A stretch of 64,000 nt of DNA. Origin: Scatosoma sp900555925 (GTDB lineage Bacteria > Bacillota > Clostridia > Christensenellales > Borkfalkiaceae). Shown in pieces: positions 51,689-60,442 of this stretch. How positions within the stretch are numbered: position 1 is the first letter of the stretch; each line of letters opens with the position of its first letter. A program made the translations under genes and the position numbers. Below the pieces are notes generated by a model, which was given only the letters and a program-made list of their open reading frames with translations, was not told the origin of the DNA and ran no database searches. Where the stretch lies: assembly GCA_959603585.1 (NCBI GenBank), contig CAUGYD010000009.1, positions 1 to 64,000 of the forward strand, in the 5' to 3' direction.

Positions 51689-52585
51689 TCAAAGGATAGC
51701 TTCTACAAAGCTCTTTGCATCGAAGTGTTCCAAATCCTCTATTTTTTCTCCGACACCCACAAAGATGACGGGCAAAGCGAGCTCGGATGCCAGCGAAAAG
51801 ACAAACCCGCCCTTTGCCGTGCCGTCCAGCTTGGTGAGTACGAGTCCGTCGAGCTCTACCGCCTCGTCGAAGACGCGCGCCTGATTGACGGCGTTCTGTC
51901 CCGTCGTAGCGTCGAGAACGAGCAGCTTCAAAAAATCCGCTTCGGGATATTCCCGCGTGACGACGCGGTCCATTTTTTGAAGCTCTTTCATGAGATTGTC
52001 TTTGACGTGCAAACGTCCCGCCGTATCGACGATGACGACGTCCGTTTTTTTCGCCTTTGCGGAGGATACGGCATCGAAAATAACCGCTGCGGGATCGCTT
52101 CCCTCCTCGTGCTTGACGATTCTCACCTTTGCCCTGTCCGCCCACACGGCGAGCTGTTCCCCCGCCGCCGCGCGGAAGGTGTCCGCGGCCGCGACCGTGA
52201 CCGTCTTTCCCTTTTCGATGAAATAATGCGCCAGCTTTCCGATAGTCGTCGTTTTTCCAACGCCGTTTACGCCTACCAGCATAATGACGCATGGATAAGA
52301 GATGTCGGGAACTTCCGCCTCTTTGAGAATATCGGTCAAAATTCCCCGCAGAAGTTCCGTAACGTATGCTTCGTCTTTGAGCTTTTCTCCGATTGCCTTC
52401 GCCTTCACCCGCGCCACGACTTCTTCCGCCGTGGAAACGGAAACGTCCGAAGAAATGAGGAGTTCCTCCAATTCCTCATAAAATTCGTCGCCCAATTTGT
52501 TTTTGGAAAACAAAACTCTCAGTTTTTCCGATAAATTGTCCTTCGTCTTTTTCAGAGCGCCGAACAGTTTTCCGAATATACCCAT
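51689..52585 (-). CDS. ftsY: Signal recognition particle receptor FtsY
   Basis: 298 residues, the SRP receptor GTPase for membrane targeting. Short acidic/basic A domain then NG domain: GVNGVGKTTTIGKLA, DTFRAAAGEQL, DTAGRLH and TKLDGTAKGG. Start at 52585 (MGIFGK) follows AAGGAG. Follows smc in the same direction, as in many Firmicutes. Confidence 0.95.
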   Translation of the reverse strand: MGIFGKLFGALKKTKDNLSEKLRVLFSKNKLGDEFYEELEELLISSDVSVSTAEEVVARVKAKAIGEKLKDEAYVTELLRGILTDILKEAEVPDISYPCVIMLVGVNGVGKTTTIGKLAHYFIEKGKTVTVAAADTFRAAAGEQLAVWADRAKVRIVKHEEGSDPAAVIFDAVSSAKAKKTDVVIVDTAGRLHVKDNLMKELQKMDRVVTREYPEADFLKLLVLDATTGQNAVNQARVFDEAVELDGLVLTKLDGTAKGGFVFSLASELALPVIFVGVGEKIEDLEHFDAKSFVEAIL

Positions 52586-52697
52586 AAATTCTCCTTGCGA
52601 TTCGATTTTGCCGCGCGCATTTCCGCCCGCGGCTGCAACTGCGGCGGATACGGCAAAGAGTGCCGAGAGATGAAACCATCGACTATTAACCGCCATT

Positions 52698-52799
52698 CGT
52701 CAGTATCGGTGACTAACCGTCAGTCATGAACCGTCAGTATCAGCCGCCAGCCAAAATTCGTCAGTTGCCAAACATCAATGATTAATTGTCCGCCGTCAG
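52698..52799. repeat. Cluster of CGTCAGT short repeats
   Basis: CGTCAGT occurs at 52698, 52718, 52732 and 52759, and CGTCAG at 52794, within about 100 nt between smc and ftsY. Spacings are irregular (20, 14, 27, 35). No CRISPR-like regularity. Confidence 0.6.
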
Positions 52800-52826
52800 C
52801 CCGTAACCGCCGGTCATTAATAGTCA

Positions 52827-55800
52827 TTATTCGACGGTTCCCGCGCCGAGCTTTTCCTCTACGTCCGCCAGCTTGACGGAGACGATTTTGGAAACGCCCT
52901 TTTCCTGCATGGTCACGCCGAAAAGGGAATCCGCCTGATTCATGGTCGGCTTTCTGTGCGTAATGACGATAAACTGCGTTTCCTCCGAGAAATGTTTGAG
53001 GTAGGATGCAAATCTGTCCACGTTTGCGTCGTCGAGCGCCGCCTCTATCTCGTCGAGAATACAGAACGGCATGGGCCGAGCCCGCAAAATGGCGAACAGA
53101 ATGGCAATCGCCGTCAGAGCGCGTTCGCCGCCCGAAAGGAGGGAAATTTTTGTCAGTTTCTTTCCGGGAGGGCAGGCGACGATTTCCACGCCCGCCGCGA
53201 GCGGATCCTCCCCTTCCACGTAATCGAGCTGCAATTCCGCTTTTCCGCCGCCGAACAATTCCTTGAAGGTAATTTTGAAATTCTCGTTGATTTCGTTGAA
53301 GCCCTCGTCGAACTGTTTGAGCATCTCTTCGCGAATTTCGTTGAGCGCGGTCGTCAAATCCTCTATCGCCTTTTGGAGATCGTCGCGCTGCGTAATCATC
53401 TCGTCATAGTGCGCCTTTTCTTCCGCGTATTCCTCCACGGCGTTCGGATTGACGGCCCCCAGCATGGTGATTTTACGTTTGAGTACGGTAATGAGGTTCG
53501 CAGCTTCGTCCGCGTTGAAATTCTCCGCCTTCATGGACAGACAAGCCTCATAGTCCATCTGATAGGCCTCGTCTATCCTCAGGCGCATGTTTTCGAGATT
53601 GGTGTCTATTTTACTGATTTCTATCTCGCATTTATACCGCTTGTCCGACTGTTTTGTAATCGTTTCCTGCAAGCCGTTGCGCTCCTCTTCGAGTTCGAGC
53701 TGGCGCGCGTTGATTTCTTCCTTTTCTTTGGAAAGCGCGGCGATTTTGTCCACAATTTCCTGAACGGCGGCCTTTTCCTCTTCGGTGAGCTCCTTTTCCT
53801 GTGCCTCCGATTCCAGCGCGTGGAGTTTGCCTTCCAAATCCTTTTTGGAGGCTTCCGTTTCGAGAATCCGCTTGACGAGTTCCTCCTTTTCCGCATTCAG
53901 GCGGCGGAAGTTTTCCTCCTCCTTTTCGAGCGCGGAATTGAGCGCGGCATATTCCACTTCGAGATCGTGCAGTTTCTTGCTCTTTTCCTCCCGCTCCGCC
54001 TTGAAACGGTCGCATTGGCTGCGCTGCCCTGCGAGTTCTTCCTCCGCGCTCTGGCGCATGGAATTGAGCTCCTCCTCGCTCTTGGAGGAATCCGCCTCCT
54101 CGTTTTCGAGCGCGCGGAGTTTTTGTTTCAGCTCTTGGAGCGCCTCCTCGTATACGCCGATATCCGCTTCCGCCTCGGCGATTTGCTGCAAGAGCGCCTC
54201 CTCGCGCTGTTGCAGAGCCGCCGTTTCGGTATTGGCGGACTGATACTTCGCGCGGAGCTTTTCGACTTCTTCTTCCGCTTCCTTGCGGGCTTCCTCGCTC
54301 TCGGCGATGGCGGCTTTCAGCTTTTCGATATATTTCTGCTTGCGGACGATGTTTTCCTTACATTCCTGAATTTTGCGCTCGTTGGAAAGGAGCGAGCCCG
54401 CGTCCTTTCTTCGGCTTCCGCCCGTCATGGCGCCGCTGGTCATGACGATATCGCCGTCCAGCGTCACGATTTTGAAGGAATTTCCGTATTTTTTCGCTAT
54501 CGCGTTGGCGTTGAAAATATTGTCGCAGATGAGCGTATTGCCGAGCAGGTTGCTGATGACGTTATAATAATAGTCGTCATATTGTACCAGCTCGGTTGCG
54601 AGCCCCATGGCGCCCTTTTCGTTCATGGCGCGCTGAATTTCGCGGGTGTCCGGCTTGGGACGCATGCTGGACACGGGCAGGAAAGTGACGATACCGCCGT
54701 TCGTGCGTTTCAGGTATTCGATAAGATAGCGCGCGTCGTCCGACGTGGCGGTGACGACGTTCTGCATGGCGCCACCGAACGCCGTCTCTATGGCGGTTTC
54801 GTATTTCTGTTCGGTGCGGACAATATCCGCAAGGGCGCCCTTGACGCGGTTTCCGACGTCGGGATTGGTCTTTGCCACGGACAAAAGCCGCCTGACCGAA
54901 TCCTTGTACCCCTCGAAGCGGTTCTTCAAGCTGATATACAGTTCGAGACTGTCCCTGAGAGAAGCGAGCTGACCGTTCGCGTTGAACAGCTCCTGATTGA
55001 AATTGTTGACGGTGAGCTGCATTTCGCGCATTTCTTCCGTCTTTTCTTCGAGCGCGGAATTCCCCGTCGAAGTAAAATCTTTGAGCCGTTTCAAGTCCCC
55101 GCGCACGGCGGCGAGCTCGTCCCCCAGCCGTTCTTTTCTCTGATTGCTCTTGTCGAGCGCAGAGGAGATTTCTTTAATCCGTTCTTCCGCCGCTTCCTTG
55201 CGCGCGGAAAGGGTACCGATATTCTTTTTGATTTCGGACAGGTTGTCCGCGGATTCCATCTGGCTCAGCCGCTTTTCGTCGGACAGCCGCTCGAACACCT
55301 CGATTTTATTGTCCAGCGCGGCCACCGCGGAACGCAAAACGTCCGTCTCGTTTTCGATGACGGAAATGCGCGCCGTATCCTGTTTGCGCTTTTGTACCCC
55401 GAGCGCCACCGCGTCGTCGATTTCTCCGATGCGGGCTTTGCTCTCCGCGAGGACGTCCTCCGCCGCGGAAATCTGTGAGCGATACGTACTGATACGCTCC
55501 CGCACGAGTTTGAGTTCGCCGTCCTTGCGCTCGTTGCCGACGGAGAGTTCCACGCGGCGGTCGTTGAGCTCGGTGAGCTGATCGTCCGCCTCCGCGATTT
55601 TGCGGCGATTTTCCTCAAAAAGGCGGTTGACGCGTTCCACCTGTACGTTTAAGGAGATAATTTTATCGGAAATGGCGGAGATGTCCTTTTTGAACTTGTC
55701 CTTTTCCGTCTCCGCGTTTTCATAGCGGTATATGTAGGTATTCACCTCGTTGTATTTGAGGGAATCGGAATATTCGTTGTATTCGCGCGCGGCTTCCGCC

Positions 55801-56423
55801 TGCTTGCCGAGAGGACCGAGACGGCGTTCCGCCTCGTCGATTCTCTGGCGGTAAATAAAGAGATTGGAGTTGGAATCTTCCAATTTCCGTTCGATTTCCT
55901 GCTTGCGGGATTTATATACCATGAGCCCGGTGGCTTCCTCGAAGATGAGCCGCCTGTCCTCGGGCTTGGCGTTCATGATTTGTTCCACCTTGCCCTGACC
56001 GATGATGGAATACCCCTCTTTTCCGAGCCCGATGCCGTGAAAGAGCGCGACAATATCCTTCAAACGGCTGGGTTGGCCGTTGATGAGGTATTTGCTGTCG
56101 CCGTTCCGATACAGTCTTCTGGTCATTGCGACGTCCGTGGCGTCGAGGTCGAAAATGCGCTTCTGGTTATCGAAAACGAGCGTCACTTCGCAAAACGAGA
56201 GCGGTTTTCTTTCCAGCGTCCCGCCGAAAATGACGTCCTGCATGTTGCTGCCGCGCAAAGATTTTGCGGACTGTTCCCCCAAAACCCAGCGAACGGCGTC
56301 GGCGACGTTGCTCTTTCCGCAGCCGTTGGGACCCACGATGCAGGTAACGCCGTCGTCGAACCGAATCGTCGTTTTGTCGGCGAACGATTTGAAGCCGACC
56401 AGTTGTATTTCTTTTAAGTCCAA
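52827..56423 (-). CDS. smc: Chromosome segregation protein SMC
   Basis: 1198 residues. N-terminal Walker A GPNGCGKSN, long coiled coils on either side of the hinge (about 500-680), and C-terminal signature LSGGERALTAIAI with Walker B FCILDEIEAALDD. Starts at TTG (56423) with AAGGAG 10 nt upstream. Between rnc and ftsY. Confidence 0.97.
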   Translation of the reverse strand: MDLKEIQLVGFKSFADKTTIRFDDGVTCIVGPNGCGKSNVADAVRWVLGEQSAKSLRGSNMQDVIFGGTLERKPLSFCEVTLVFDNQKRIFDLDATDVAMTRRLYRNGDSKYLINGQPSRLKDIVALFHGIGLGKEGYSIIGQGKVEQIMNAKPEDRRLIFEEATGLMVYKSRKQEIERKLEDSNSNLFIYRQRIDEAERRLGPLGKQAEAAREYNEYSDSLKYNEVNTYIYRYENAETEKDKFKKDISAISDKIISLNVQVERVNRLFEENRRKIAEADDQLTELNDRRVELSVGNERKDGELKLVRERISTYRSQISAAEDVLAESKARIGEIDDAVALGVQKRKQDTARISVIENETDVLRSAVAALDNKIEVFERLSDEKRLSQMESADNLSEIKKNIGTLSARKEAAEERIKEISSALDKSNQRKERLGDELAAVRGDLKRLKDFTSTGNSALEEKTEEMREMQLTVNNFNQELFNANGQLASLRDSLELYISLKNRFEGYKDSVRRLLSVAKTNPDVGNRVKGALADIVRTEQKYETAIETAFGGAMQNVVTATSDDARYLIEYLKRTNGGIVTFLPVSSMRPKPDTREIQRAMNEKGAMGLATELVQYDDYYYNVISNLLGNTLICDNIFNANAIAKKYGNSFKIVTLDGDIVMTSGAMTGGSRRKDAGSLLSNERKIQECKENIVRKQKYIEKLKAAIAESEEARKEAEEEVEKLRAKYQSANTETAALQQREEALLQQIAEAEADIGVYEEALQELKQKLRALENEEADSSKSEEELNSMRQSAEEELAGQRSQCDRFKAEREEKSKKLHDLEVEYAALNSALEKEEENFRRLNAEKEELVKRILETEASKKDLEGKLHALESEAQEKELTEEEKAAVQEIVDKIAALSKEKEEINARQLELEEERNGLQETITKQSDKRYKCEIEISKIDTNLENMRLRIDEAYQMDYEACLSMKAENFNADEAANLITVLKRKITMLGAVNPNAVEEYAEEKAHYDEMITQRDDLQKAIEDLTTALNEIREEMLKQFDEGFNEINENFKITFKELFGGGKAELQLDYVEGEDPLAAGVEIVACPPGKKLTKISLLSGGERALTAIAILFAILRARPMPFCILDEIEAALDDANVDRFASYLKHFSEETQFIVITHRKPTMNQADSLFGVTMQEKGVSKIVSVKLADVEEKLGAGTVE

Positions 56424-56454
56424 AGTTCTCTCGCTCCTTATAGTTCTCTATATT

Positions 56455-57114
56455 TCAGACAGGATTTTCGTTTTCGGACAAAACCGCCAAAAGATTTTTC
56501 GCCGCTTCCTGTTCTGCGGCGGTCTTGCTCTTTCCCCGCCCCGACGCGCTTTTGCCTTCCGCTTCCGCGAGACAGACAAACATCGGGTCGTTGTCCTTTC
56601 CCTCTTTTTGCAGGGAATAGGAGGGCGTGGGCAAGCCCTTCTTTTGCAGAAATTCCTGTAATTCTCCCTTGTAGTTCTCCCCTCTGCTGACGGCGAGATG
56701 TTCGAGAATAAACCGCTTTGCCGCCTCATAGCCGCCGTCGAGATAAACGGCCGCGGAAAGGGTCTCGAACAGGCTGGAAACCGTCTTGCCGCCGACGTTC
56801 GCTTCCCCGCCCTCGACGAGCAGGAAATTTTTCAGCGACAGCTTTTCCGCCGCCTCCAAAAGCGCCTCCTTTCTCACCAGAGCCTGCCTCAGAGCCGTCA
56901 TCTCCCCTTCGCTTAAGGTCTTTCCTTTCTTTTCGCGGAAATACAGCATTTCGGATACGACGAGCTGCAACACGCTGTCTCCGAGAAATTCCAGCCGCTC
57001 GTTATCCTCTCCGCCGTGAGCGTTGGCATAAGTGGAATGTACGAACGCCGTTTTCAACAGCGCCTTATCCCTGAACGTATAACCGATTTCCTTTTCCAGC
57101 CTTTCAAACGTCAT
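56455..57114 (-). CDS. rnc: Ribonuclease III
   Basis: 219 residues. Catalytic signature ERLEFLGDSVLQL; C-terminal dsRNA-binding domain with GRGKSKTAAEQEAA. Follows plsX by 11 nt. Confidence 0.96.
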   Translation of the reverse strand: MTFERLEKEIGYTFRDKALLKTAFVHSTYANAHGGEDNERLEFLGDSVLQLVVSEMLYFREKKGKTLSEGEMTALRQALVRKEALLEAAEKLSLKNFLLVEGGEANVGGKTVSSLFETLSAAVYLDGGYEAAKRFILEHLAVSRGENYKGELQEFLQKKGLPTPSYSLQKEGKDNDPMFVCLAEAEGKSASGRGKSKTAAEQEAAKNLLAVLSENENPV

Positions 57115-57125
57115 GTTCTGCTCCG

Positions 57126-58190
57126 TCAGGCCTCGGCGGACGCCGTTTCCACGGAATTTTCGGCGGATTTTGCCGCCGCCTCCGTCAAATCCACCTCCGC
57201 GAGCATTTTTTCGATTTTGCCTACCATATCCCCGCGGACCGCCTCCACGGCCTGTCCGATACAGATGGCAAACCCCGACGCCTTGGAATTGCCGTGCGCT
57301 TTGACGACCGCTTTTTTAAGTCCCAAAAACATCGCACCGCCCATGGTTTCATAGTCGGCGGATTTTTTAATATTTTTTATGACGTCGTAAACGAGCGCCG
57401 CGCGCATGGTCGCAAAGAAATTTTTCTTGAATTCCCGCTTCATGATTGCGCTGATCGCCTTTCCGCAGCCCTCTATCGATTTCAGGGCGATATTGCCCGT
57501 AAATCCGTCGGCTACGGCAATATCGATATCGCCCGCCATAATGTCGCGCCCCTCGACGTTGCCCGCGTAATCTATACAGGACATGCCTTTGAGGAGCTCG
57601 TTTGCCGCCTGATGAAGCGCGTCGCCCTTGTGATCCTCGGTGCCGTTGCTGAGCAGCCCCACCTTGGGATTTTTCATGCCGTAGGCGGCTTGCGCGTAAG
57701 CGGTCGCCATGATGGCGAAATGCGCGAGATTAACGGGTTTGCAGTCGAGATTCGCCCCGCAGTCGCAAAGGAGCGTGCCCGTCCCTTTCAGGTTGGGAAT
57801 ACGGGGACAGAGCGCGGGACGGGAAATCCCCTTAATGCGCCCCAGAACGAGCACCGCGGCCGTAAGCACCGCGCCCGTGGCTCCCGAGGATACCAGAGCG
57901 TCCGCTCTTCCCTCTTTGAGGAGCTCAAACGCGACGACGGTAGAGGAATTTTTCTTCGTCTTGACGGCCTTCGTCGGCACGTCGTCGTTCGTAATTACTT
58001 CGGGCGCGTGCACGATTTCCACGCGCGAAGAATCGTATTTGTATTTGGAGAGCTCCGCTTTCAACGCGGCCTCGTCGCCCGCGAGGATTACGGAAAAATC
58101 CCCGCTTTTTCCGAGCGCTTCGATCGCGCCCTTTACCTGCTGTTCGGGAGCGAAATCGCCGCCCATGGCATCTATGGCAATTTTAATCAT
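57126..58190 (-). CDS. plsX: Phosphate acyltransferase PlsX
   Basis: 354 residues, making acyl-phosphate for phospholipid synthesis. Begins KIAIDAMGGDFAPEQ; AVLVLGRIKGISRPAL and AVADGFTGNIALKS follow. The Ala/Glu-rich C-terminal 25 residues are an extension. The usual downstream acpP gene is absent. Confidence 0.95.
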   Translation of the reverse strand: MIKIAIDAMGGDFAPEQQVKGAIEALGKSGDFSVILAGDEAALKAELSKYKYDSSRVEIVHAPEVITNDDVPTKAVKTKKNSSTVVAFELLKEGRADALVSSGATGAVLTAAVLVLGRIKGISRPALCPRIPNLKGTGTLLCDCGANLDCKPVNLAHFAIMATAYAQAAYGMKNPKVGLLSNGTEDHKGDALHQAANELLKGMSCIDYAGNVEGRDIMAGDIDIAVADGFTGNIALKSIEGCGKAISAIMKREFKKNFFATMRAALVYDVIKNIKKSADYETMGGAMFLGLKKAVVKAHGNSKASGFAICIGQAVEAVRGDMVGKIEKMLAEVDLTEAAAKSAENSVETASAEA

Positions 58191-58216
58191 AGCCCTGTCC
58201 TCGGTGTGTCAATAAT

Positions 58217-59611
58217 TCAATAATCAAGATTGGAAACGGTGCGGGGGAACGGAATGACGTCGCGGATATTGGAAACGCCCGTCAGATACATGACCATCCG
58301 TTCAAAGCCCAAGCCGAATCCGCTGTGCGTCGTTCCGCCGTATTTGCGGAGATTGAGATACCATTCTTCGGGCGGAACGTTACATTCTGTCATTCTCGCT
58401 TTGAGCTTTTCGTAATCGTCCTCACGCTGCGACCCCCCGATGAGTTCCCCGATCCCCGGCACTAAAAGGTCGGCGGCCGCGACTGTCTTTCCGTCCGCGT
58501 TCTGCTTCATGTAATAGGACTTGATTTCCTTGGGATAATCCGTCAGGAACACGGGCTTTTTATAGACCTTTTCGGTAAGATAGCGCTCGTGTTCGCTTTG
58601 GAGGTCTTTGCCCCAGAAAATATCCTTGTCGTCAAATTCGTCCGCATGCGCTTTGAGAATTTCTATCGCCTCCGTGTAGGAAAGGCGCACAAAGTCGTTT
58701 TCGGAGACGTTTTTCAGCCTGTCCAATAGTCCTTTGTCCACAAACTGATTGAGGAAATTCAGTTCGTCCGGGCAGGTGTTTGAAACGTGCGCGATAATAA
58801 ATTTTACCATCGCTTCCGCGATGTCCATGTCGCCCTTCAAATCGCAGAAAGCCATTTCCGGCTCTATCATCCAGAACTCTGCCGCATGGCGGGAAGTATT
58901 GGATTTTTCGCTGCGGAAGGTGGGTCCGAAAGTATAAATATCGGAAAAAGCCATGGCAAACGTTTCCCCGTGGAGCTGTCCCGAACCCGTAATGCTAGCC
59001 TTTTTCCCGAAAAAGTCCTCTTTGTAGTCCACGCCGCTTAGATTTTTCGCCTTAGCCAGCTCGTCGAGATTGAGCGTGGTAATCTGAAACATACCGCCCG
59101 CGCCCTCGCAGTCGCTGCCCGTGATAATGGGGGTATGCACATAGACGAAGCCGCGGTCGTTGAAAAATTTATGAATGGCGAACGCCGTTTCGCTACGGAC
59201 GCGGAACACCGCGCTGAAAAGGTTCGTTCTGGGTCTTAAATAGGCGATTTCCCGCAGAAATTCCACGGAATGGCGCTTTTTCTGCAACGGATAATCGGGA
59301 GCGGACTCCCCCTCCACGGAAATTTTCTGCGCTTTGATTTCGCAGGGCTGTTTGTTTTCGGGAGTAGCGATTACTTTCCCCTCTATGATGAGGGACGCAC
59401 CGACGTTTTCGTGTGCGATTTCGTCATAATTGGAAAGCGACTCCCGCTCAAAGACAATCTGCATATTTTTGAAACAGCTCCCGTCGTTGAGCTCGATAAA
59501 CCCGAACGCTTTGGAATCGCGTATCGTTCTCACCCAACCGGCCACCGTCACCGTTTTTCCGTCGAAAGCGGAAATATCGGAATAAATTTCCTTCAAACGA
59601 ATTCTGTTCAT
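58217..59611 (-). CDS. asnS: Asparaginyl-tRNA synthetase
   Basis: 464 residues, class II. N-terminal OB domain (about 15-110), then catalytic core with motif 2 TFRSEKSNTSRHAAEFWMIE and motif 3 GFGLGFERMVMYLTG. No T-box leader is seen upstream. Confidence 0.96.
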   Translation of the reverse strand: MNRIRLKEIYSDISAFDGKTVTVAGWVRTIRDSKAFGFIELNDGSCFKNMQIVFERESLSNYDEIAHENVGASLIIEGKVIATPENKQPCEIKAQKISVEGESAPDYPLQKKRHSVEFLREIAYLRPRTNLFSAVFRVRSETAFAIHKFFNDRGFVYVHTPIITGSDCEGAGGMFQITTLNLDELAKAKNLSGVDYKEDFFGKKASITGSGQLHGETFAMAFSDIYTFGPTFRSEKSNTSRHAAEFWMIEPEMAFCDLKGDMDIAEAMVKFIIAHVSNTCPDELNFLNQFVDKGLLDRLKNVSENDFVRLSYTEAIEILKAHADEFDDKDIFWGKDLQSEHERYLTEKVYKKPVFLTDYPKEIKSYYMKQNADGKTVAAADLLVPGIGELIGGSQREDDYEKLKARMTECNVPPEEWYLNLRKYGGTTHSGFGLGFERMVMYLTGVSNIRDVIPFPRTVSNLDY

Positions 59612-59696
59612 TTTTATCCTGCCTTGATTTTATACTCATTCATTATAACATTTTTTTAAGCAAAAGACAAATGTTTGAGGCATTTTATTTGTCGGA

Positions 59697-60002
59697 TTAT
59701 CGATTTTTTTGTTCCTCCCGTTCTTCTTCGGCGTCCTCGGATAAAATCTGCGCAATCATCGCAAGATGAGAAGCCATATTTTTCAAAACCGTCTCCGAGG
59801 CTTTTACATGCAGCGTTTTTTCTGCGGCGGGTATTTTTCTCTCCCACTTTTCGCAAGTCTCACGATTTTCCGTCACACTTCTTTTCTTGTAACAAAATCC
59901 CACTTTGAGCCGATAAAAGCATGCGGCACATTTTTCATAATAGGTGACATGATGCCGACAGTTACTACATTTTTTTGGCGTCTTTGTCGTTTTTTCTTCC
60001 AT
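59697..60002 (-). CDS. Small Cys-rich zinc-ribbon-like protein
   Basis: 101 residues, not recognised. Cysteines at 12, 15, 25, 28, 37 and 50 and HH at 17-18 make one or two treble-clef or ribbon-type zinc sites (CSNCRHH, KCAACFY). The C-terminal half is a charged helix. The gene is divergent from a small XRE regulator whose probable operators overlap its promoter. Confidence 0.75.
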   Translation of the reverse strand: MEEKTTKTPKKCSNCRHHVTYYEKCAACFYRLKVGFCYKKRSVTENRETCEKWERKIPAAEKTLHVKASETVLKNMASHLAMIAQILSEDAEEEREEQKNR

Positions 60003-60110
60003 TTTGAAAATCTCCTTATGTAAATTTATATTTTATTATGCACCATAAAAAATTTTTTGTCACGGCAGCATACATTTTGTACGTTGAATTTTTTTCAAAG
60101 AAAACTTTCG

Positions 60111-60125
60111 CGACCAATTCGGTCG
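60111..60125. promoter_or_regulatory. Operator 1 of the XRE regulator
   Basis: The perfect inverted repeat CGACCAATTCGGTCG, just downstream of the -10 box of the Cys-rich gene. Confidence 0.7.
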
Positions 60126-60137
60126 ATTTTAATATAT

Positions 60138-60166
60138 ATTATAACGACCATTTAGGTCGCAGTCAA
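60138..60166 (-). promoter_or_regulatory. Promoter of the Cys-rich protein gene
   Basis: TTGACT (60161-60166), 17 nt and TATAAT (60138-60143) on the - strand. Operator 2 occupies the spacer. Confidence 0.8.
60145..60159. promoter_or_regulatory. Operator 2 of the XRE regulator
   Basis: The perfect inverted repeat CGACCATTTAGGTCG lies between the -35 and -10 boxes. Same arms as operator 1, centres 34 nt apart (about three helix turns). Confidence 0.75.
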
Positions 60167-60202
60167 GCATTTTTTGCCAATTTGTGATAAAATATTTGTA
60201 CT

Positions 60203-60403
60203 ATGATATTGAGCAACAGAATCCAAGATTTGAGGAAAGAAAAAAATTTAAGTGTAAAAGAATTTGCGCAAAATTTTCATGTTACACCGCGTACGGTTCA
60301 AAGGTGGGAATCAGGCGAACGTGTTCCTCCTGTCGAAGTGATTATAGAACTCGCCAAATTTTTTAACGTAACTACGGATTATCTTTTAGGGCTTGAAAAC
60401 TAA
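60203..60403 (+). CDS. Small XRE-type regulator
   Basis: 66 residues, one HTH domain (VKEFAQNFHVTPRTVQRWE, then FNVTTDYLLGLEN). The ATG has no ribosome binding site; an extended -10 (TGATAAAAT, 60185-60193) about 10 nt upstream suggests a leaderless or very short-leader mRNA. Probably represses the divergent Cys-rich gene through the two CGACC-N5-GGTCG sites. Confidence 0.85.
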   Translation: MILSNRIQDLRKEKNLSVKEFAQNFHVTPRTVQRWESGERVPPVEVIIELAKFFNVTTDYLLGLEN

Positions 60404-60404
60404 A

Positions 60405-60442
60405 AAACAGCGCCCCGACGGCCGTCGGGGCGCTGTTTTATT
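60405..60442. terminator. Bidirectional terminator between XRE gene and vanW-like gene
   Basis: A 16-bp GC-rich stem (60405-60420 with 60423-60438) with A/T runs on both sides. The vanW-like stop codon lies at its right edge. Confidence 0.88.

Noticed and set aside
52698..52799. CRISPR-like array
   Set aside because: Repeats are only 7 nt and irregularly spaced, without uniform spacers or cas genes.
52956..55478. 840-codon open frame on the + strand opposite smc
   Set aside because: It is a mirror of smc coding sequence; no ribosome binding site, no domain, and smc is clearly real. GC-rich third positions create such long antisense frames here.
59612..59696. T-box leader before asnS
   Set aside because: The upstream gap is only about 85 nt and lacks the TGGNACCGCG motif.
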